From contig NZ_JFHC01000030.1 of assembly GCF_000698595.1 (NCBI RefSeq), positions 1 through 64,000 of the forward strand: a stretch of 64,000 nt of DNA, read 5' to 3'. The translations under genes and the position numbers were made by a program. This stretch comes from Caballeronia glathei (GTDB taxonomy: Bacteria; Pseudomonadota; Gammaproteobacteria; Burkholderiales; Burkholderiaceae). Of the stretch, positions 1 through 13,695 are shown in pieces. Numbering within the stretch: the stretch's first letter is position 1; each line of letters begins with the position of its first letter. The notes below the pieces were generated by a model that saw nothing but the letters and a program-made list of their open reading frames with translations, did no database searches and had not been told where the DNA came from.

Positions 1-55
1 GCAGGCGCATCAGACGGTTCAACAAATCCCAACCCCGAGCGCCAGCGAAACAAAA
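1..55. repeat. Outer end of an intergenic repeat element (copy 1)
   Basis: This stretch (ggcgcatcagacggttca, a short spacer, then gagcgccagcga) recurs in inverted form at about 5720-5772 and more loosely at about 6452-6500 and 6575-6640. It is the outer end of the element described at 5720-6657. Its presence here suggests another copy lies just left of the window, so the glgB-treS block is flanked by the element on both sides. Confidence 0.7.
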
Positions 56-71
56 CCGAAGCGGCGCTCCC

Positions 72-5670
<5,599 letters not shown>

Positions 5671-5719
5671 AATATCGCTCCGTTCGTTTTTTTGGCTTGG
5701 CAGCCGGTGCTCTTGCTCG

Positions 5720-6028
5720 GTCGCTGGCGCTCGGGGTTGGTGTTTCTTGAACCGTCTGATGCGCTTGCGCTCCTATGAAACTTGCTTTGATATTGGTTTA
5801 TTAGCTTCGCCCCTGTGCGGGGCGGCAGTCACTTTCTTTGCTGCTGCAAAGAAAGTAACCAAAGAAAGCAGCTATCAGGCCCACAGTATTACGACGTAAC
5901 CATGCCCCATTCGTTCAGAGTGGCCCGACCGTGGGAGTGTCGCCCCCAACCCGTCACCCGGATCGGTACGCGGACCCACCGCGCCATCGCACCACCCAAC
6001 CGAGTGGTAAAGCAATCATTCCTCCCTC
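5720..6028 (+). repeat. Left arm of intergenic inverted-repeat element
   Basis: It reads outward-in from the gcgccagcg-type end, through tgaaacttgctttgat, a GC hairpin block (gcttcgcccctgtgcggggc, 5804-5823), and a palindrome ACTTTCTTTGC-TGCT-GCAAAGAAAGT (5831-5856). It then continues to gagtggcccgaccgtggga and gagtggtaaagcaatcatt. The reverse complement of 6197-6500 matches it with long identical blocks, so the two arms face each other. No transposase is seen. Confidence 0.85.
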
Positions 6029-6030
6029 CT

Positions 6031-6107
6031 CGCTTCGCTCGGACGCAAGGTCCACTTCAACCGTCGCTTCGCTCGCAGGCACGGTCCACTCCAGCCATCG
6101 CTTCGCT
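6031..6107. repeat. Central 34-base tandem repeat (about 2.3 units)
   Basis: CGCTTCGCT recurs at 6031, 6065 and 6099, exactly 34 bases apart. The units share a g-c-a-(a/c)-ggtccact core that differs at a few positions. They sit in the middle of the inverted-repeat element, between the two arms. Confidence 0.75.
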
Positions 6108-6196
6108 ACCATCCAGGGCGCCGCACGTTATGCAGGCTACGCACTACGCTTATCCCCCACCCGATTGACCCTTCGTCGGGCACGCAGTGCCGGGAC

Positions 6197-6500
6197 GGAT
6201 GAATGACTGCCTTACCACTCCGTTCAACGGTGCGATGACGCAGTGGGTCCGCGTACCAATCTGCTCGACAAACAGAGGTGGACACTCCCACGGTCGGGCC
6301 ACTCTGAGAAGCTCAAACGTGGTCACGTCCTAACACCGCTGACCCCATAGCTGCTTTCTTTGGTCACTTTCTTTGCAGCAGCAAAGAAAGTGACTGCCGC
6401 CCCGCACAGGGGCGAAGCTAATAGACCAATAACAAAGCAAGTTTCATGGAAGCGCAAAAACATCAAACGGTTCTATGACCGCCCAACCCAAGCGCCAGCG
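6197..6500 (-). repeat. Right arm of intergenic inverted-repeat element
   Basis: Inverted copy of the left arm. It contains the reverse complement of the gtggcccgaccgtgggagtgtc block, the palindrome ACTTTCTTTGC-AGCA-GCAAAGAAAGT (6366-6391), the GC block (6395-6417), the aagcaagtttcatgg block and a diverged agcgccagcga end. Confidence 0.85.
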
Positions 6501-6502
6501 AC

Positions 6503-6657
6503 ATCCCTGTGTGACAGCCGCCCCGTACAGGGGCGAAGCGAATAGACCAAAGACAAAACAAGTTTCATAGGAGCACAAGCGCATCAGAGGGTTCAAACAA
6601 CTAACACCAGCCCAGCCCAACCCAACCCAGCCAAAGCGCCAGCGACCCCCTTGTGCA
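6503..6657 (-). repeat. Third, partial copy of the repeat end
   Basis: Same orientation as the right arm: gccgccccgtacaggggcga (6517-6536), then acaagtttcatagg, gcgcatcagagggttcaa and agcgccagcgac. It lacks the palindrome and the inner part. This looks like a truncated or nested copy next to the complete element. Confidence 0.75.
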
Positions 6658-6721
6658 CGGGCGCGAGCGCATCAAACCGCCATAGCCATCGGGCCCGCGC
6701 GCCAGCAACTCCGACCGGTCC

Positions 6722-9700
6722 TCACCCGGAAGCCTTCGGCAAACCCCAAACAGGCGCGATGCGCCATATCGCAAACGGCAGCGAGTTCGGATCGAGCCGC
6801 ACGTGCTGGCGGCGTCCGCGCCATTCGAACCGTTCGCCCGTCACCTGATCCTCCACGGCGACAGCGTCCCATTCATGCACGCCCCATCGTTCGAGCGTCT
6901 GCCACGGCAAGTCGATATCCGCGCCCTGCTCGTTGAACGGATCGAGATTGATCGCGACGAGCACCACGTTGTCGCCCGCCGCATTCGACTTCTCGAAGAA
7001 CAGGATGTGCTCATTGTGCGCCGGCAGGAAATTCACGCCCAGATGCGTCTGCAAGGCCGGATTCGCGCGCCGGATGCGATTGAGCGCCGTCACCTCGCCG
7101 ACGATATTGCCCGGCCGGTTCCAGTCCCACGCGCGCAACTGGTACTTCTCGGAATCGAGATACTCCTCGCTGTTGGGCAGCGCCGCGGCCTCGCACAGCT
7201 CGAATCCGCTATAGACACCCCACAGTCCGGACAGGGTCGCCGCAAGCGCCGCGCGGATCATGAATCCCGCCCGCCCCGAGCTCTGCAGGAAGCGCGGATT
7301 GATGTCCGGCGTATTGACGAAAAAGTTCGGCCGGAAATAATCCTTCGCGTCAGTCTGCGTGAGGTCGTGCATGTACTCGATGAAGTCACGCTTCGACTCG
7401 CGCCACGTGAAGTACGTATACGACTGCGAAAAGCCGAGCTTCGCGAGCCGGTTCATCACGCGCGGCCGCGTGAAGGCCTCGGAGAGAAAGATCACGTCGG
7501 GATGGCGCGCGCGCACATCGTTGATCGCCCACTCCCAGAACGGAAACGGTTTCGTATGCGGATTGTCGACGCGGAAAATCTTCACGCCCGCCGCGACCCA
7601 GAACAGGAACACGTCGCGCAGCGACACCCACAGGTCCGGCTTCGCGTCCTGCGCGTAGAAGTCCGGATTCACGATGTCCTGGTACTTCTTCGGCGGATTT
7701 TCCGCATAGCGGAGCGTGCCGTCGGGACGCCAAGCGAACCATGTCGGATGCTCCTTGAGCCACGGATGGTCGGGCGAGCACTGCACCGCGAAGTCGAGTG
7801 CGATTTCGAGCCCGTGCGCTTGCGCGGCCTCCAGCATCTGCCCAAAGTCCTCGAGCGAGCCGAGTTCCGGATGCACCGCCGTATGCCCGCCTTCCTTGCC
7901 GCCGATCGCATAGGGGCTGCCCACGTCGCCCGGCCCGGCCGTCAGCGTGTTGTTCTTGCCCTTGCGGTTCGCGACGCCGATCGGATGGATCGGCGGAAAG
8001 TACAGCACGTCGAAGCCCATCTCGCGGATGCGCGGCATCTTGCCGATCACGTCGATGAACGTGCCGTGGCGGTTCTCGTCGTCGCTCATCGAGCGCGGGA
8101 AGATTTCGTACCAGCTCGCGAAGCGCGCGGCGGCCCGCTCGGCGTCGATGCGGTACGTCACCGGGTCGCGCGACAGGAACGGCCGGTGGCGCGCCGCGGC
8201 CACCGCCTGCGCGGTCTCCGGCGCGAGCACGATCTCGAGCTTCCTGCCGTTGTCCGCCTTCGTGAACTCCTTGACGATGCCTTCGAGCGGCTCCTTCGCG
8301 GCGCCCTCGGCCGTCTGCACCTCGGCGAGCATCAGCGCGAACAGATGCCGCGCCTCCTCGATCTCCAGCTCCGCCGTCTGCCCGGCCTTCAGCTTCTTCT
8401 GCATGTGATCGACGAGCGACGCGTAGTCGTCGCGCCACGCCATCACCGTGAATTCGTGACGGCCCACGCGCTCCAGCGGGATGCGCGTCGACCACAGATC
8501 ATTGCCGGCCGGCTGCACGGCGACCATCGGCGCTTCGTGCCAGTCGGTTTCGTCGGCGGCGCGCCACTGGACGGCCGCCGCGATCTTGTCGTGTCCTTCC
8601 GCGAAGATCGCCGCGCGGATCTCTGTCGCCTCGCCGACGATGCGCTTCGCCGGAAAGCGTCCGTGATCGACCGAGGGCGTCACGCTCTCGATCGCCACGC
8701 GCGGGGCGGTGACCGCTTCGCTGACGGCTTTCTTGTCGGCGGCCTTCGAGCCGCGCTTGACCTGCGGCTGCGCGAGCAGCACGAACGGCTCGGCCGCGCC
8801 GCGCAAGAGGCGCACTTCGCCCGCGCGCAAGGTGAACGGCGCGAGCGGCGCGGGCGTGGCGGACGGGTCATCTATCGGACGAAAGCGCGTGAAGTTGCCG
8901 GGCACGCCGTCGAGCAGATGCAGCGCATCGACGTGGACCGGCGTCGCGAGATCCGGGTTGACGGCGACGAGCACGGCGGCGCCCGCGTGGGAGAGGACGG
9001 TGCCGTTCGCGCGCATCAGCGCCGCGTACGGCGTGCCCGCGCCGGTGAGCGGGCGCAGTTCGCCCGCGCTCGAAAGCGCGCCGGTGTCGCGCTGCAACGC
9101 GTTGGCGCGCTTCACCTGCGCCGACAGGTTGAAGCGCGCCTGCTCGCGCGCGCGTTCGTATTCGGCGGCAACCCCGTACTGGTACGACATCGGCAGCCCG
9201 ACGCCGTATTCGAAACCCATCGGCACGAGCATGCCGGTGCCGAGCGCGGCGGCCGTGTCGAGTGCGCGGACATAGGCGCGCTCGACGAGCGCCGTGTCGC
9301 TCGTATCGGGCAGATCGCCGATGAGACGCGTGCCGAACGGCTCCTCGGGGAACGCGATCGGCGGCGCGATGCGCACGAGCGCCGCGTGCTCGTCGAAGAG
9401 CCACGAGCTTTTGAAGTCCCACCAGCGCGACGAAGAAAACACGGCGTCGAAGCCGGCGTCGCCGAGGCCGTGCAGGTCGTGCCGGCTGATGCCGATCGTC
9501 CACGCGAGCCAGCGTGTTTGCGGGTGCCGCTCGCGCACCGCCGCGCCGAGGCGCCGCCACACGTGCGCGGGCACCTTGTGGGGCGCGTCGAAGCGAAATC
9601 CGCCGATGCCGGCGTCGGCGAGCAGCAGCAGTTCGCGCGACCACCATTCGGTGAGGTGTTGTGCCGCTTCGCCGTCACCGAAGTTCGCATGGGCCACGTT

Positions 9701-10108
9701 TTCCTCGCGCGGCGCGTGACGCGGGTCGAGGCGCGCGTCGGCGCTCTCGAACGGCTGGAACCAGTGCCGGTTCTCGTGATACAGGCCGCCGTCGGCGCTC
9801 ACGCGGTCGATCACCATGTCGACGAGAAGCGCAAGGCCGTGCTTTTTCGCGGCGTCGGCGAGCTGGCGCAGGCCGTCGCTCGCGCTGCCTTCGTGCCCGA
9901 ACACGGGATGCAGCCGGTGGTGATCGGCAACGGCCTGCCGGTGGCCGTTCGCGCCGGGCACGAACGGCGAGCCGATCAGAACGTGGTCGAAGCCGAGCGC
10001 GGCTGCGTGCTCGAACTGAGCGGGCCAGCGGGAGAGGGGGCCGACGAGAAGCGGGTCGATGTAGTAAATACGCGGCGCGTACGCATGGTGGGCGGGATGG
10101 TTTTCCAT
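6722..10108 (-). CDS. glgE: GlgE maltosyltransferase with an extra N-terminal GH13-like domain
   Basis: 1128 residues. The C-terminal part (about 455-1128) is alpha-1,4-glucan:maltose-1-phosphate maltosyltransferase, which extends glucan with maltosyl units. It carries FRVDNPHTKPFPFW (nucleophile D848), LSEAFTRP (acid/base E877, 29 residues on as in known GlgE) and NTPDINP (D935). The first about 430 residues look like another GH13 barrel. The region II aspartate is kept (GFRFDAPHK, D174), but the usual NH of region I, the acid/base glutamate and the NHD of region IV are not recognisable, so this domain is probably non-catalytic. Ordinary GlgE proteins are about 660-700 residues. The start at 10108 has only a weak ribosome-binding site. 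It lies 250 bases downstream of glgA. Confidence 0.93.
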   Translation of the reverse strand: MENHPAHHAYAPRIYYIDPLLVGPLSRWPAQFEHAAALGFDHVLIGSPFVPGANGHRQAVADHHRLHPVFGHEGSASDGLRQLADAAKKHGLALLVDMVIDRVSADGGLYHENRHWFQPFESADARLDPRHAPREENVAHANFGDGEAAQHLTEWWSRELLLLADAGIGGFRFDAPHKVPAHVWRRLGAAVRERHPQTRWLAWTIGISRHDLHGLGDAGFDAVFSSSRWWDFKSSWLFDEHAALVRIAPPIAFPEEPFGTRLIGDLPDTSDTALVERAYVRALDTAAALGTGMLVPMGFEYGVGLPMSYQYGVAAEYERAREQARFNLSAQVKRANALQRDTGALSSAGELRPLTGAGTPYAALMRANGTVLSHAGAAVLVAVNPDLATPVHVDALHLLDGVPGNFTRFRPIDDPSATPAPLAPFTLRAGEVRLLRGAAEPFVLLAQPQVKRGSKAADKKAVSEAVTAPRVAIESVTPSVDHGRFPAKRIVGEATEIRAAIFAEGHDKIAAAVQWRAADETDWHEAPMVAVQPAGNDLWSTRIPLERVGRHEFTVMAWRDDYASLVDHMQKKLKAGQTAELEIEEARHLFALMLAEVQTAEGAAKEPLEGIVKEFTKADNGRKLEIVLAPETAQAVAAARHRPFLSRDPVTYRIDAERAAARFASWYEIFPRSMSDDENRHGTFIDVIGKMPRIREMGFDVLYFPPIHPIGVANRKGKNNTLTAGPGDVGSPYAIGGKEGGHTAVHPELGSLEDFGQMLEAAQAHGLEIALDFAVQCSPDHPWLKEHPTWFAWRPDGTLRYAENPPKKYQDIVNPDFYAQDAKPDLWVSLRDVFLFWVAAGVKIFRVDNPHTKPFPFWEWAINDVRARHPDVIFLSEAFTRPRVMNRLAKLGFSQSYTYFTWRESKRDFIEYMHDLTQTDAKDYFRPNFFVNTPDINPRFLQSSGRAGFMIRAALAATLSGLWGVYSGFELCEAAALPNSEEYLDSEKYQLRAWDWNRPGNIVGEVTALNRIRRANPALQTHLGVNFLPAHNEHILFFEKSNAAGDNVVLVAINLDPFNEQGADIDLPWQTLERWGVHEWDAVAVEDQVTGERFEWRGRRQHVRLDPNSLPFAIWRIAPVWGLPKASG

Positions 10109-10358
10109 CGTTCGTCTTTTCCAGAGTCGTCCTGCGGTGGCGGGGATGCGGGCAATCGGTCGCGATCACGCTCACGGGCGGCAAAGAGCCAGTCCGCGTC
10201 GAACGGCTGCGGCAGGCGAGCCTCAGACAAAACTTCGATCTACCTTTCCGGGGTCACGCGTGCGGCGCGCACCGCGTTTTCGCGGTGCGCCGTCCGGTGC
10301 GGCGCCAGGGTCGCACGGGGGGTAGCAGCATGGAGCGTGCCGCACCTGGCGCAATTCC

Positions 10359-11936
10359 TCAAGCACTTCGCGCGACGAGCGGCGCTGCGGCGTCCGGCGT
10401 GCGCTCCACGAATGCCGGCGCGGCGGCCTGCGGCGCGCGGCGCGGCCTGAGCGCGCTCTTTGCCGGGCGGGCGCCGGTCAGCCCGGCGTACAGCCCGACG
10501 AACCTTTCGACGGCCCGACTCCAGCCGTAGTCGCGCGACATCGCGTTGCGTTGCAGTGTGCGCCATTGCTGGGGCCGCATGAAGGCATCGATTGCCCGGG
10601 TTGCGCCGGCGATCACATCGTGGGCGGAGTCGCCGTCGAAGAGAAATCCGGTGGGGCCGGCCGGCTGCGTGCACGGTTCGCCGCCGGCGTCGACGATCGT
10701 ATCGGCCAGCCCGCCCACGCGCGAGGCTACCGGCAGCGTGCCGTAACGCATCGCGTAGATCTGCGTGAGGCCGCAGGGCTCGAAGCGGCTGCCGTGCAGG
10801 AGGATGTCCGCGCCCGCGTGCAGCGCGTGCGCGCGCCGCTCGTCGTAGCCGATATGAACGCCGACGCGGTCCGGCCACGCCTGCGCGAGCCGCCTGAAGC
10901 CGCTTTCGATGTACGCGTCGCCCTTGCCGATCACGGCGATCTGGAGGCGCGGATGCTTTTCCAGCAAGGGCGGAATGGCGTCGACGGCGACGTCTGCGAG
11001 CTTCTGGCCCGTCATCCGGCTGCCGATGGCCATGAGCGGCACGAACGGATCGGCGGGCAGGCCGAACATCTGCTGCAGCGCGCGCTTGCAGACGTGCTTG
11101 CCGCGCATGTCGTCGAACGAATAGTTGCGGGCGATGAGCGGATCGGTGGCCGGGTTCCAGGTCTCGCCGTCGATGCCGTTGATCACGCCCGTCAGCTTGC
11201 CGGCGCAGCTTTGCAGCACGCCTTCCATCAGATGGCCGAAGCGCGGCGTGAGGATCTCGCGGGCATAGGTTTCGCTGACCGTCGTGACGTGATCGGCATG
11301 CACGATCCCCGCTTTCATCAGACTCAGCGCGCCGTAGAACTCGATGCTCTCGGGCCGGGTCAGCGCGGGCACGAGCCACGCGGCGGGTACGCCGAGCGCC
11401 GCACCAAGCGAGAGCGAATAGTTGCCCTGGAACGCCAGATTGTGGATCGTGAACACGCTTTTTGCGTGCACGCCCGCGCGCTTCATGAGCAGCGGCGTCA
11501 GGCCGCAATGCCAGTCGTGCGCGTGGACGATGTCGGGCGTCTTCACGCCGCGAACGCCCTGCGCGATGCGCGCGGCCGCCGTCGAAAGCGCCGCGAAGCG
11601 GATTGCGTTGTCGGTGTAGTCGCGTCCCTGTTCATCCTGATAGAGGCCCGCGCGGGCGTAGAGCGCATCGGAGCGCAGGAGCAGGACCGGCACGCCGGTG
11701 CCGGGCATGCGGCCGCGCAGGAGCGCGCCGTCGCCGCCGGGCAGCCCCGGCAGCGTGGCGAGCTTGTGCAGGCCTTCGGCCAGCGCGACCGCCGCGGGGT
11801 AGGCAGGCATGAGGATCGTTGCATCGACGCCGGCCTGGCGAAGCGCGGCGGCGTAGGCGCTCACCATGTCGCCGAGGCCTCCGGTCTTGGCAAGCGGGAC
11901 CGCCTCCGAGGCGACCAGCAGAACGTTCAAGGACAA
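10359..11936 (-). CDS. glgA: Glycogen synthase GlgA
   Basis: GT5 starch/glycogen synthase that transfers glucose from ADP-glucose to glucan (or makes maltose-1-phosphate). I place the start at TTG 11936, because GGGAG sits seven bases upstream and the protein then begins MSLNVLLVASEAVPLAKTGG, the standard GlgA N-terminus with the ADP-glucose-binding lysine (K17). An upstream TTG at 12038 would add 34 unrelated residues and has no ribosome-binding site. The product is 525 residues, with HGSRFEPCGLTQIYAMRYG near the C-terminal active site. The last about 25 residues are Pro/Ala-rich and not conserved. It is first in the minus-strand order glgA, glgE, treS-mak, glgB. Confidence 0.95.
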   Translation of the reverse strand: MSLNVLLVASEAVPLAKTGGLGDMVSAYAAALRQAGVDATILMPAYPAAVALAEGLHKLATLPGLPGGDGALLRGRMPGTGVPVLLLRSDALYARAGLYQDEQGRDYTDNAIRFAALSTAAARIAQGVRGVKTPDIVHAHDWHCGLTPLLMKRAGVHAKSVFTIHNLAFQGNYSLSLGAALGVPAAWLVPALTRPESIEFYGALSLMKAGIVHADHVTTVSETYAREILTPRFGHLMEGVLQSCAGKLTGVINGIDGETWNPATDPLIARNYSFDDMRGKHVCKRALQQMFGLPADPFVPLMAIGSRMTGQKLADVAVDAIPPLLEKHPRLQIAVIGKGDAYIESGFRRLAQAWPDRVGVHIGYDERRAHALHAGADILLHGSRFEPCGLTQIYAMRYGTLPVASRVGGLADTIVDAGGEPCTQPAGPTGFLFDGDSAHDVIAGATRAIDAFMRPQQWRTLQRNAMSRDYGWSRAVERFVGLYAGLTGARPAKSALRPRRAPQAAAPAFVERTPDAAAPLVARSA

Positions 11937-12138
11937 AGTCTGGCTCCCGTGCAAGAGAGGAAGCGGTGCAGGCGGCGCGTCACGAAGCGGGCCGCGCGAC
12001 GCTTCATCAAGTTTGTTTTCAGGAATGGCCGGAGGCAAACAGCAAGGCTCGTGCCATGCGTCACCGGAGGGATTGGTCAGGGGAAAGCGGCTGGCGCTCG
12101 AACCCGGCGGCGATGCCGAAAAAAAGACCCTCGCGCTG

Positions 12139-12178
12139 CGTGTAAAACTGACAGCGGCGCCTGGCGCCTTTTTACACG
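12139..12178. terminator. Hairpin between DUF1345 gene and glgA
   Basis: CGTGTAAAA (12139-12147) pairs with TTTTACACG (12170-12178), with an inner ggcgcc/ggcgcc stem. On the minus strand a run of seven Ts follows about 20 bases further (gagggtcttttttt). It may end the transcript of the DUF1345 gene or be a binding site ahead of glgA. The rest of the gap 11937-12254 shows nothing else I can name. Confidence 0.45.
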
Positions 12179-12254
12179 GTCTCTTTTGAAAAGCTTAGGC
12201 GGCGGATATTACAGTCGTGTTGCGCGAAGGACGCGGCCTTGCGGCCTCGCGATC

Positions 12255-12911
12255 TTACGATCCGACCATCCCGGCCGCGATGTTCACGCTCAGGCCCAGC
12301 ACGGCCACGTTGAAGAAGAACGACAGCACCGACTGCGCGAGCGCCGTGCGCCGCACCGCTGTTGAACGCAGCACGACGTCGGAGGTCTGCGAGGCCACCG
12401 CGATCGTGAACGAGAAGTACAGGAAGTCCCAGTAGTCGGGCTTGAGGTGCCGGTCGGGGAATTTCAGCGACGTCTCGTTTTCCGGCGACCGGTAGTAATG
12501 CCGCGCGTAGTGCAGCGTGTACATCGTCGGGATCAGGAACCACGCGCCCAGCATCGTGGCGCCGGTCAGCAGGATGTTCGGCAGCGCGCTCTCGACGCCG
12601 AGACTCTTCACCGCCGCCAGTTCCACGACGATCGCAACCAGGCTCGTCACCGCTGCCAGGCTCACGACCATCAGCACCGTCGCGGCGCTCTCGTCCTCGC
12701 GTTCGGCGAGTTCCTGCACGCTCGCCTGATGCGCCCGCGCCATCTTCACCCAGATCAGGACGAGATAGAGCCACACGGCCGTGTCCCAGCCGATCAGCCC
12801 GCGCGCGATGGCGGACATGCGTATCGGAACCAAAATCGAGACGAGCACACCAATCACGAGTGCGATCAGCGCGCGCGGGCGGTAGCGAAAGACAGGCGGG
12901 ATGAAATTCAT
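12255..12911 (-). CDS. DUF1345 integral membrane protein
   Basis: 218-residue inner-membrane protein of the DUF1345 family, function unknown. It has about five hydrophobic segments: residues 12-30, 36-55, 80-105, 115-135 and the C-terminal 190-215. The family signature DYWDFLYFSFTIAVASQTSD precedes the last segment. I use ATG at 12911 (MNFIPPVFRYRP). The frame stays open further upstream, but that extension is arginine-rich, lacks membrane character and overlaps the divergent dehydrogenase promoter region. It diverges from the sugar dehydrogenase operon; no functional link is evident. Confidence 0.88.
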   Translation of the reverse strand: MNFIPPVFRYRPRALIALVIGVLVSILVPIRMSAIARGLIGWDTAVWLYLVLIWVKMARAHQASVQELAEREDESAATVLMVVSLAAVTSLVAIVVELAAVKSLGVESALPNILLTGATMLGAWFLIPTMYTLHYARHYYRSPENETSLKFPDRHLKPDYWDFLYFSFTIAVASQTSDVVLRSTAVRRTALAQSVLSFFFNVAVLGLSVNIAAGMVGS

Positions 12912-13083
12912 TGTCTCGGCCAAGGGGTGTGTAAGAAAACCGTGATGCGCGATGCCCCGCCGATTATTGCCCATGCGCCTTTCAGTCGCCTGCCAGGCGG
13001 TTTGGGCGACGGCGCGGCGACCCCTGGCTCGTGCGTGCACCGGGCGCCGCCGTCCGGCGGAGCGCCGCTCATCGGGAGCCCAC

Positions 13084-13659
13084 ATGACACAGTTTCACCA
13101 CGCCACGGCGCGCGCGGATCGTCCGCCGCGCCGGCGCTTCGTTCTCGGCGCGTGCGCGTCGGCGGCCGTGCTTGCGTTCGGTCCGGCCGGGAGTGCCGGT
13201 GCACCGGCATCGGCAGGATCGGCAGGATCGGCAGGATCGGCGGCGGCCGCCACGCCGCCCTCGGGGCTCGACGCCTTTCTCGCGCTGTCGCAGAAGCTCA
13301 CGGGCCGCCCGGGCTTCGACCGGCCGCTCGCGCAGCGCGTGTACGGCGCGCTTTCGAAGGCCGATGGCGAATTCGCCGCGAACGTCGCCGCGCTCGACAA
13401 ATGGATCGCGACGCACGGCGGCACGCCGTCCGATGTCATCACAGCGGCGCTGCGCGTCGAGCATCCGAAGCTCGCCGCGACGGTCGGCACGGTGATGCGC
13501 GCGTGGTATCTGGGGATCGTCGGCGAGGCGCCCCGCGCCACCGTGATCGCCTACGAGCGCGCGCTGATGTTCGACCCCGTGAACGACGTCCTGACAATTC
13601 CCTCGTATTGCCGCGACGTGCCGTTCTACTGGACGCAAAAGCCCGAGTCCGCGGCGTGA
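13084..13659 (+). CDS. Small (gamma) subunit of a membrane-bound FAD sugar/alcohol dehydrogenase
   Basis: 191-residue Tat-exported subunit. The N-terminus has RRRFVLGACASAAVLAF, a twin-arginine signal. It is followed by a Gly/Ser/Ala linker in which GSA repeats (a 9-base gcaggatcg repeat near 13215-13241), then a helical domain of the sorbitol-dehydrogenase small-subunit type (about 75-190). In the FAD-glucose dehydrogenase of Burkholderia cepacia the equivalent gamma subunit helps export and mature the flavoprotein. The same gene order gamma-alpha-beta is seen here. Start ATG 13084 has GGGAG five bases upstream. The catalytic subunit gene follows after 36 bases. The substrate cannot be told from sequence. 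Confidence 0.87.
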   Translation: MTQFHHATARADRPPRRRFVLGACASAAVLAFGPAGSAGAPASAGSAGSAGSAAAATPPSGLDAFLALSQKLTGRPGFDRPLAQRVYGALSKADGEFAANVAALDKWIATHGGTPSDVITAALRVEHPKLAATVGTVMRAWYLGIVGEAPRATVIAYERALMFDPVNDVLTIPSYCRDVPFYWTQKPESAA

Positions 13660-13695
13660 GCCGCCGCAACCCGCCAAACCGGAAGGACAGCAACG

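Larger units (their letters stand above)
5671..6721. other. Gene-free repeat island between treS and glgE
   Basis: About 1.05 kb without a credible gene. Short open frames here are translations of the repeat element itself: both arms encode a similar HFLCCCKES-like or VTFFAAAKKV-like peptide depending on frame, and there are no ribosome-binding sites. The stretch holds the inverted-repeat element (arms 5720-6028 and 6197-6500), a third partial copy (6503-6657) and a 34-base tandem repeat in the centre. The promoter of treS must lie within or beside it; I could not pick one out. Confidence 0.75.

Noticed and set aside
5815..6168. Small protein containing HFLCCCKESNQRK in the repeat island
   Set aside because: This peptide is the translation of the repeat hairpin and recurs wherever the element lies; there is no ribosome-binding site or codon bias.
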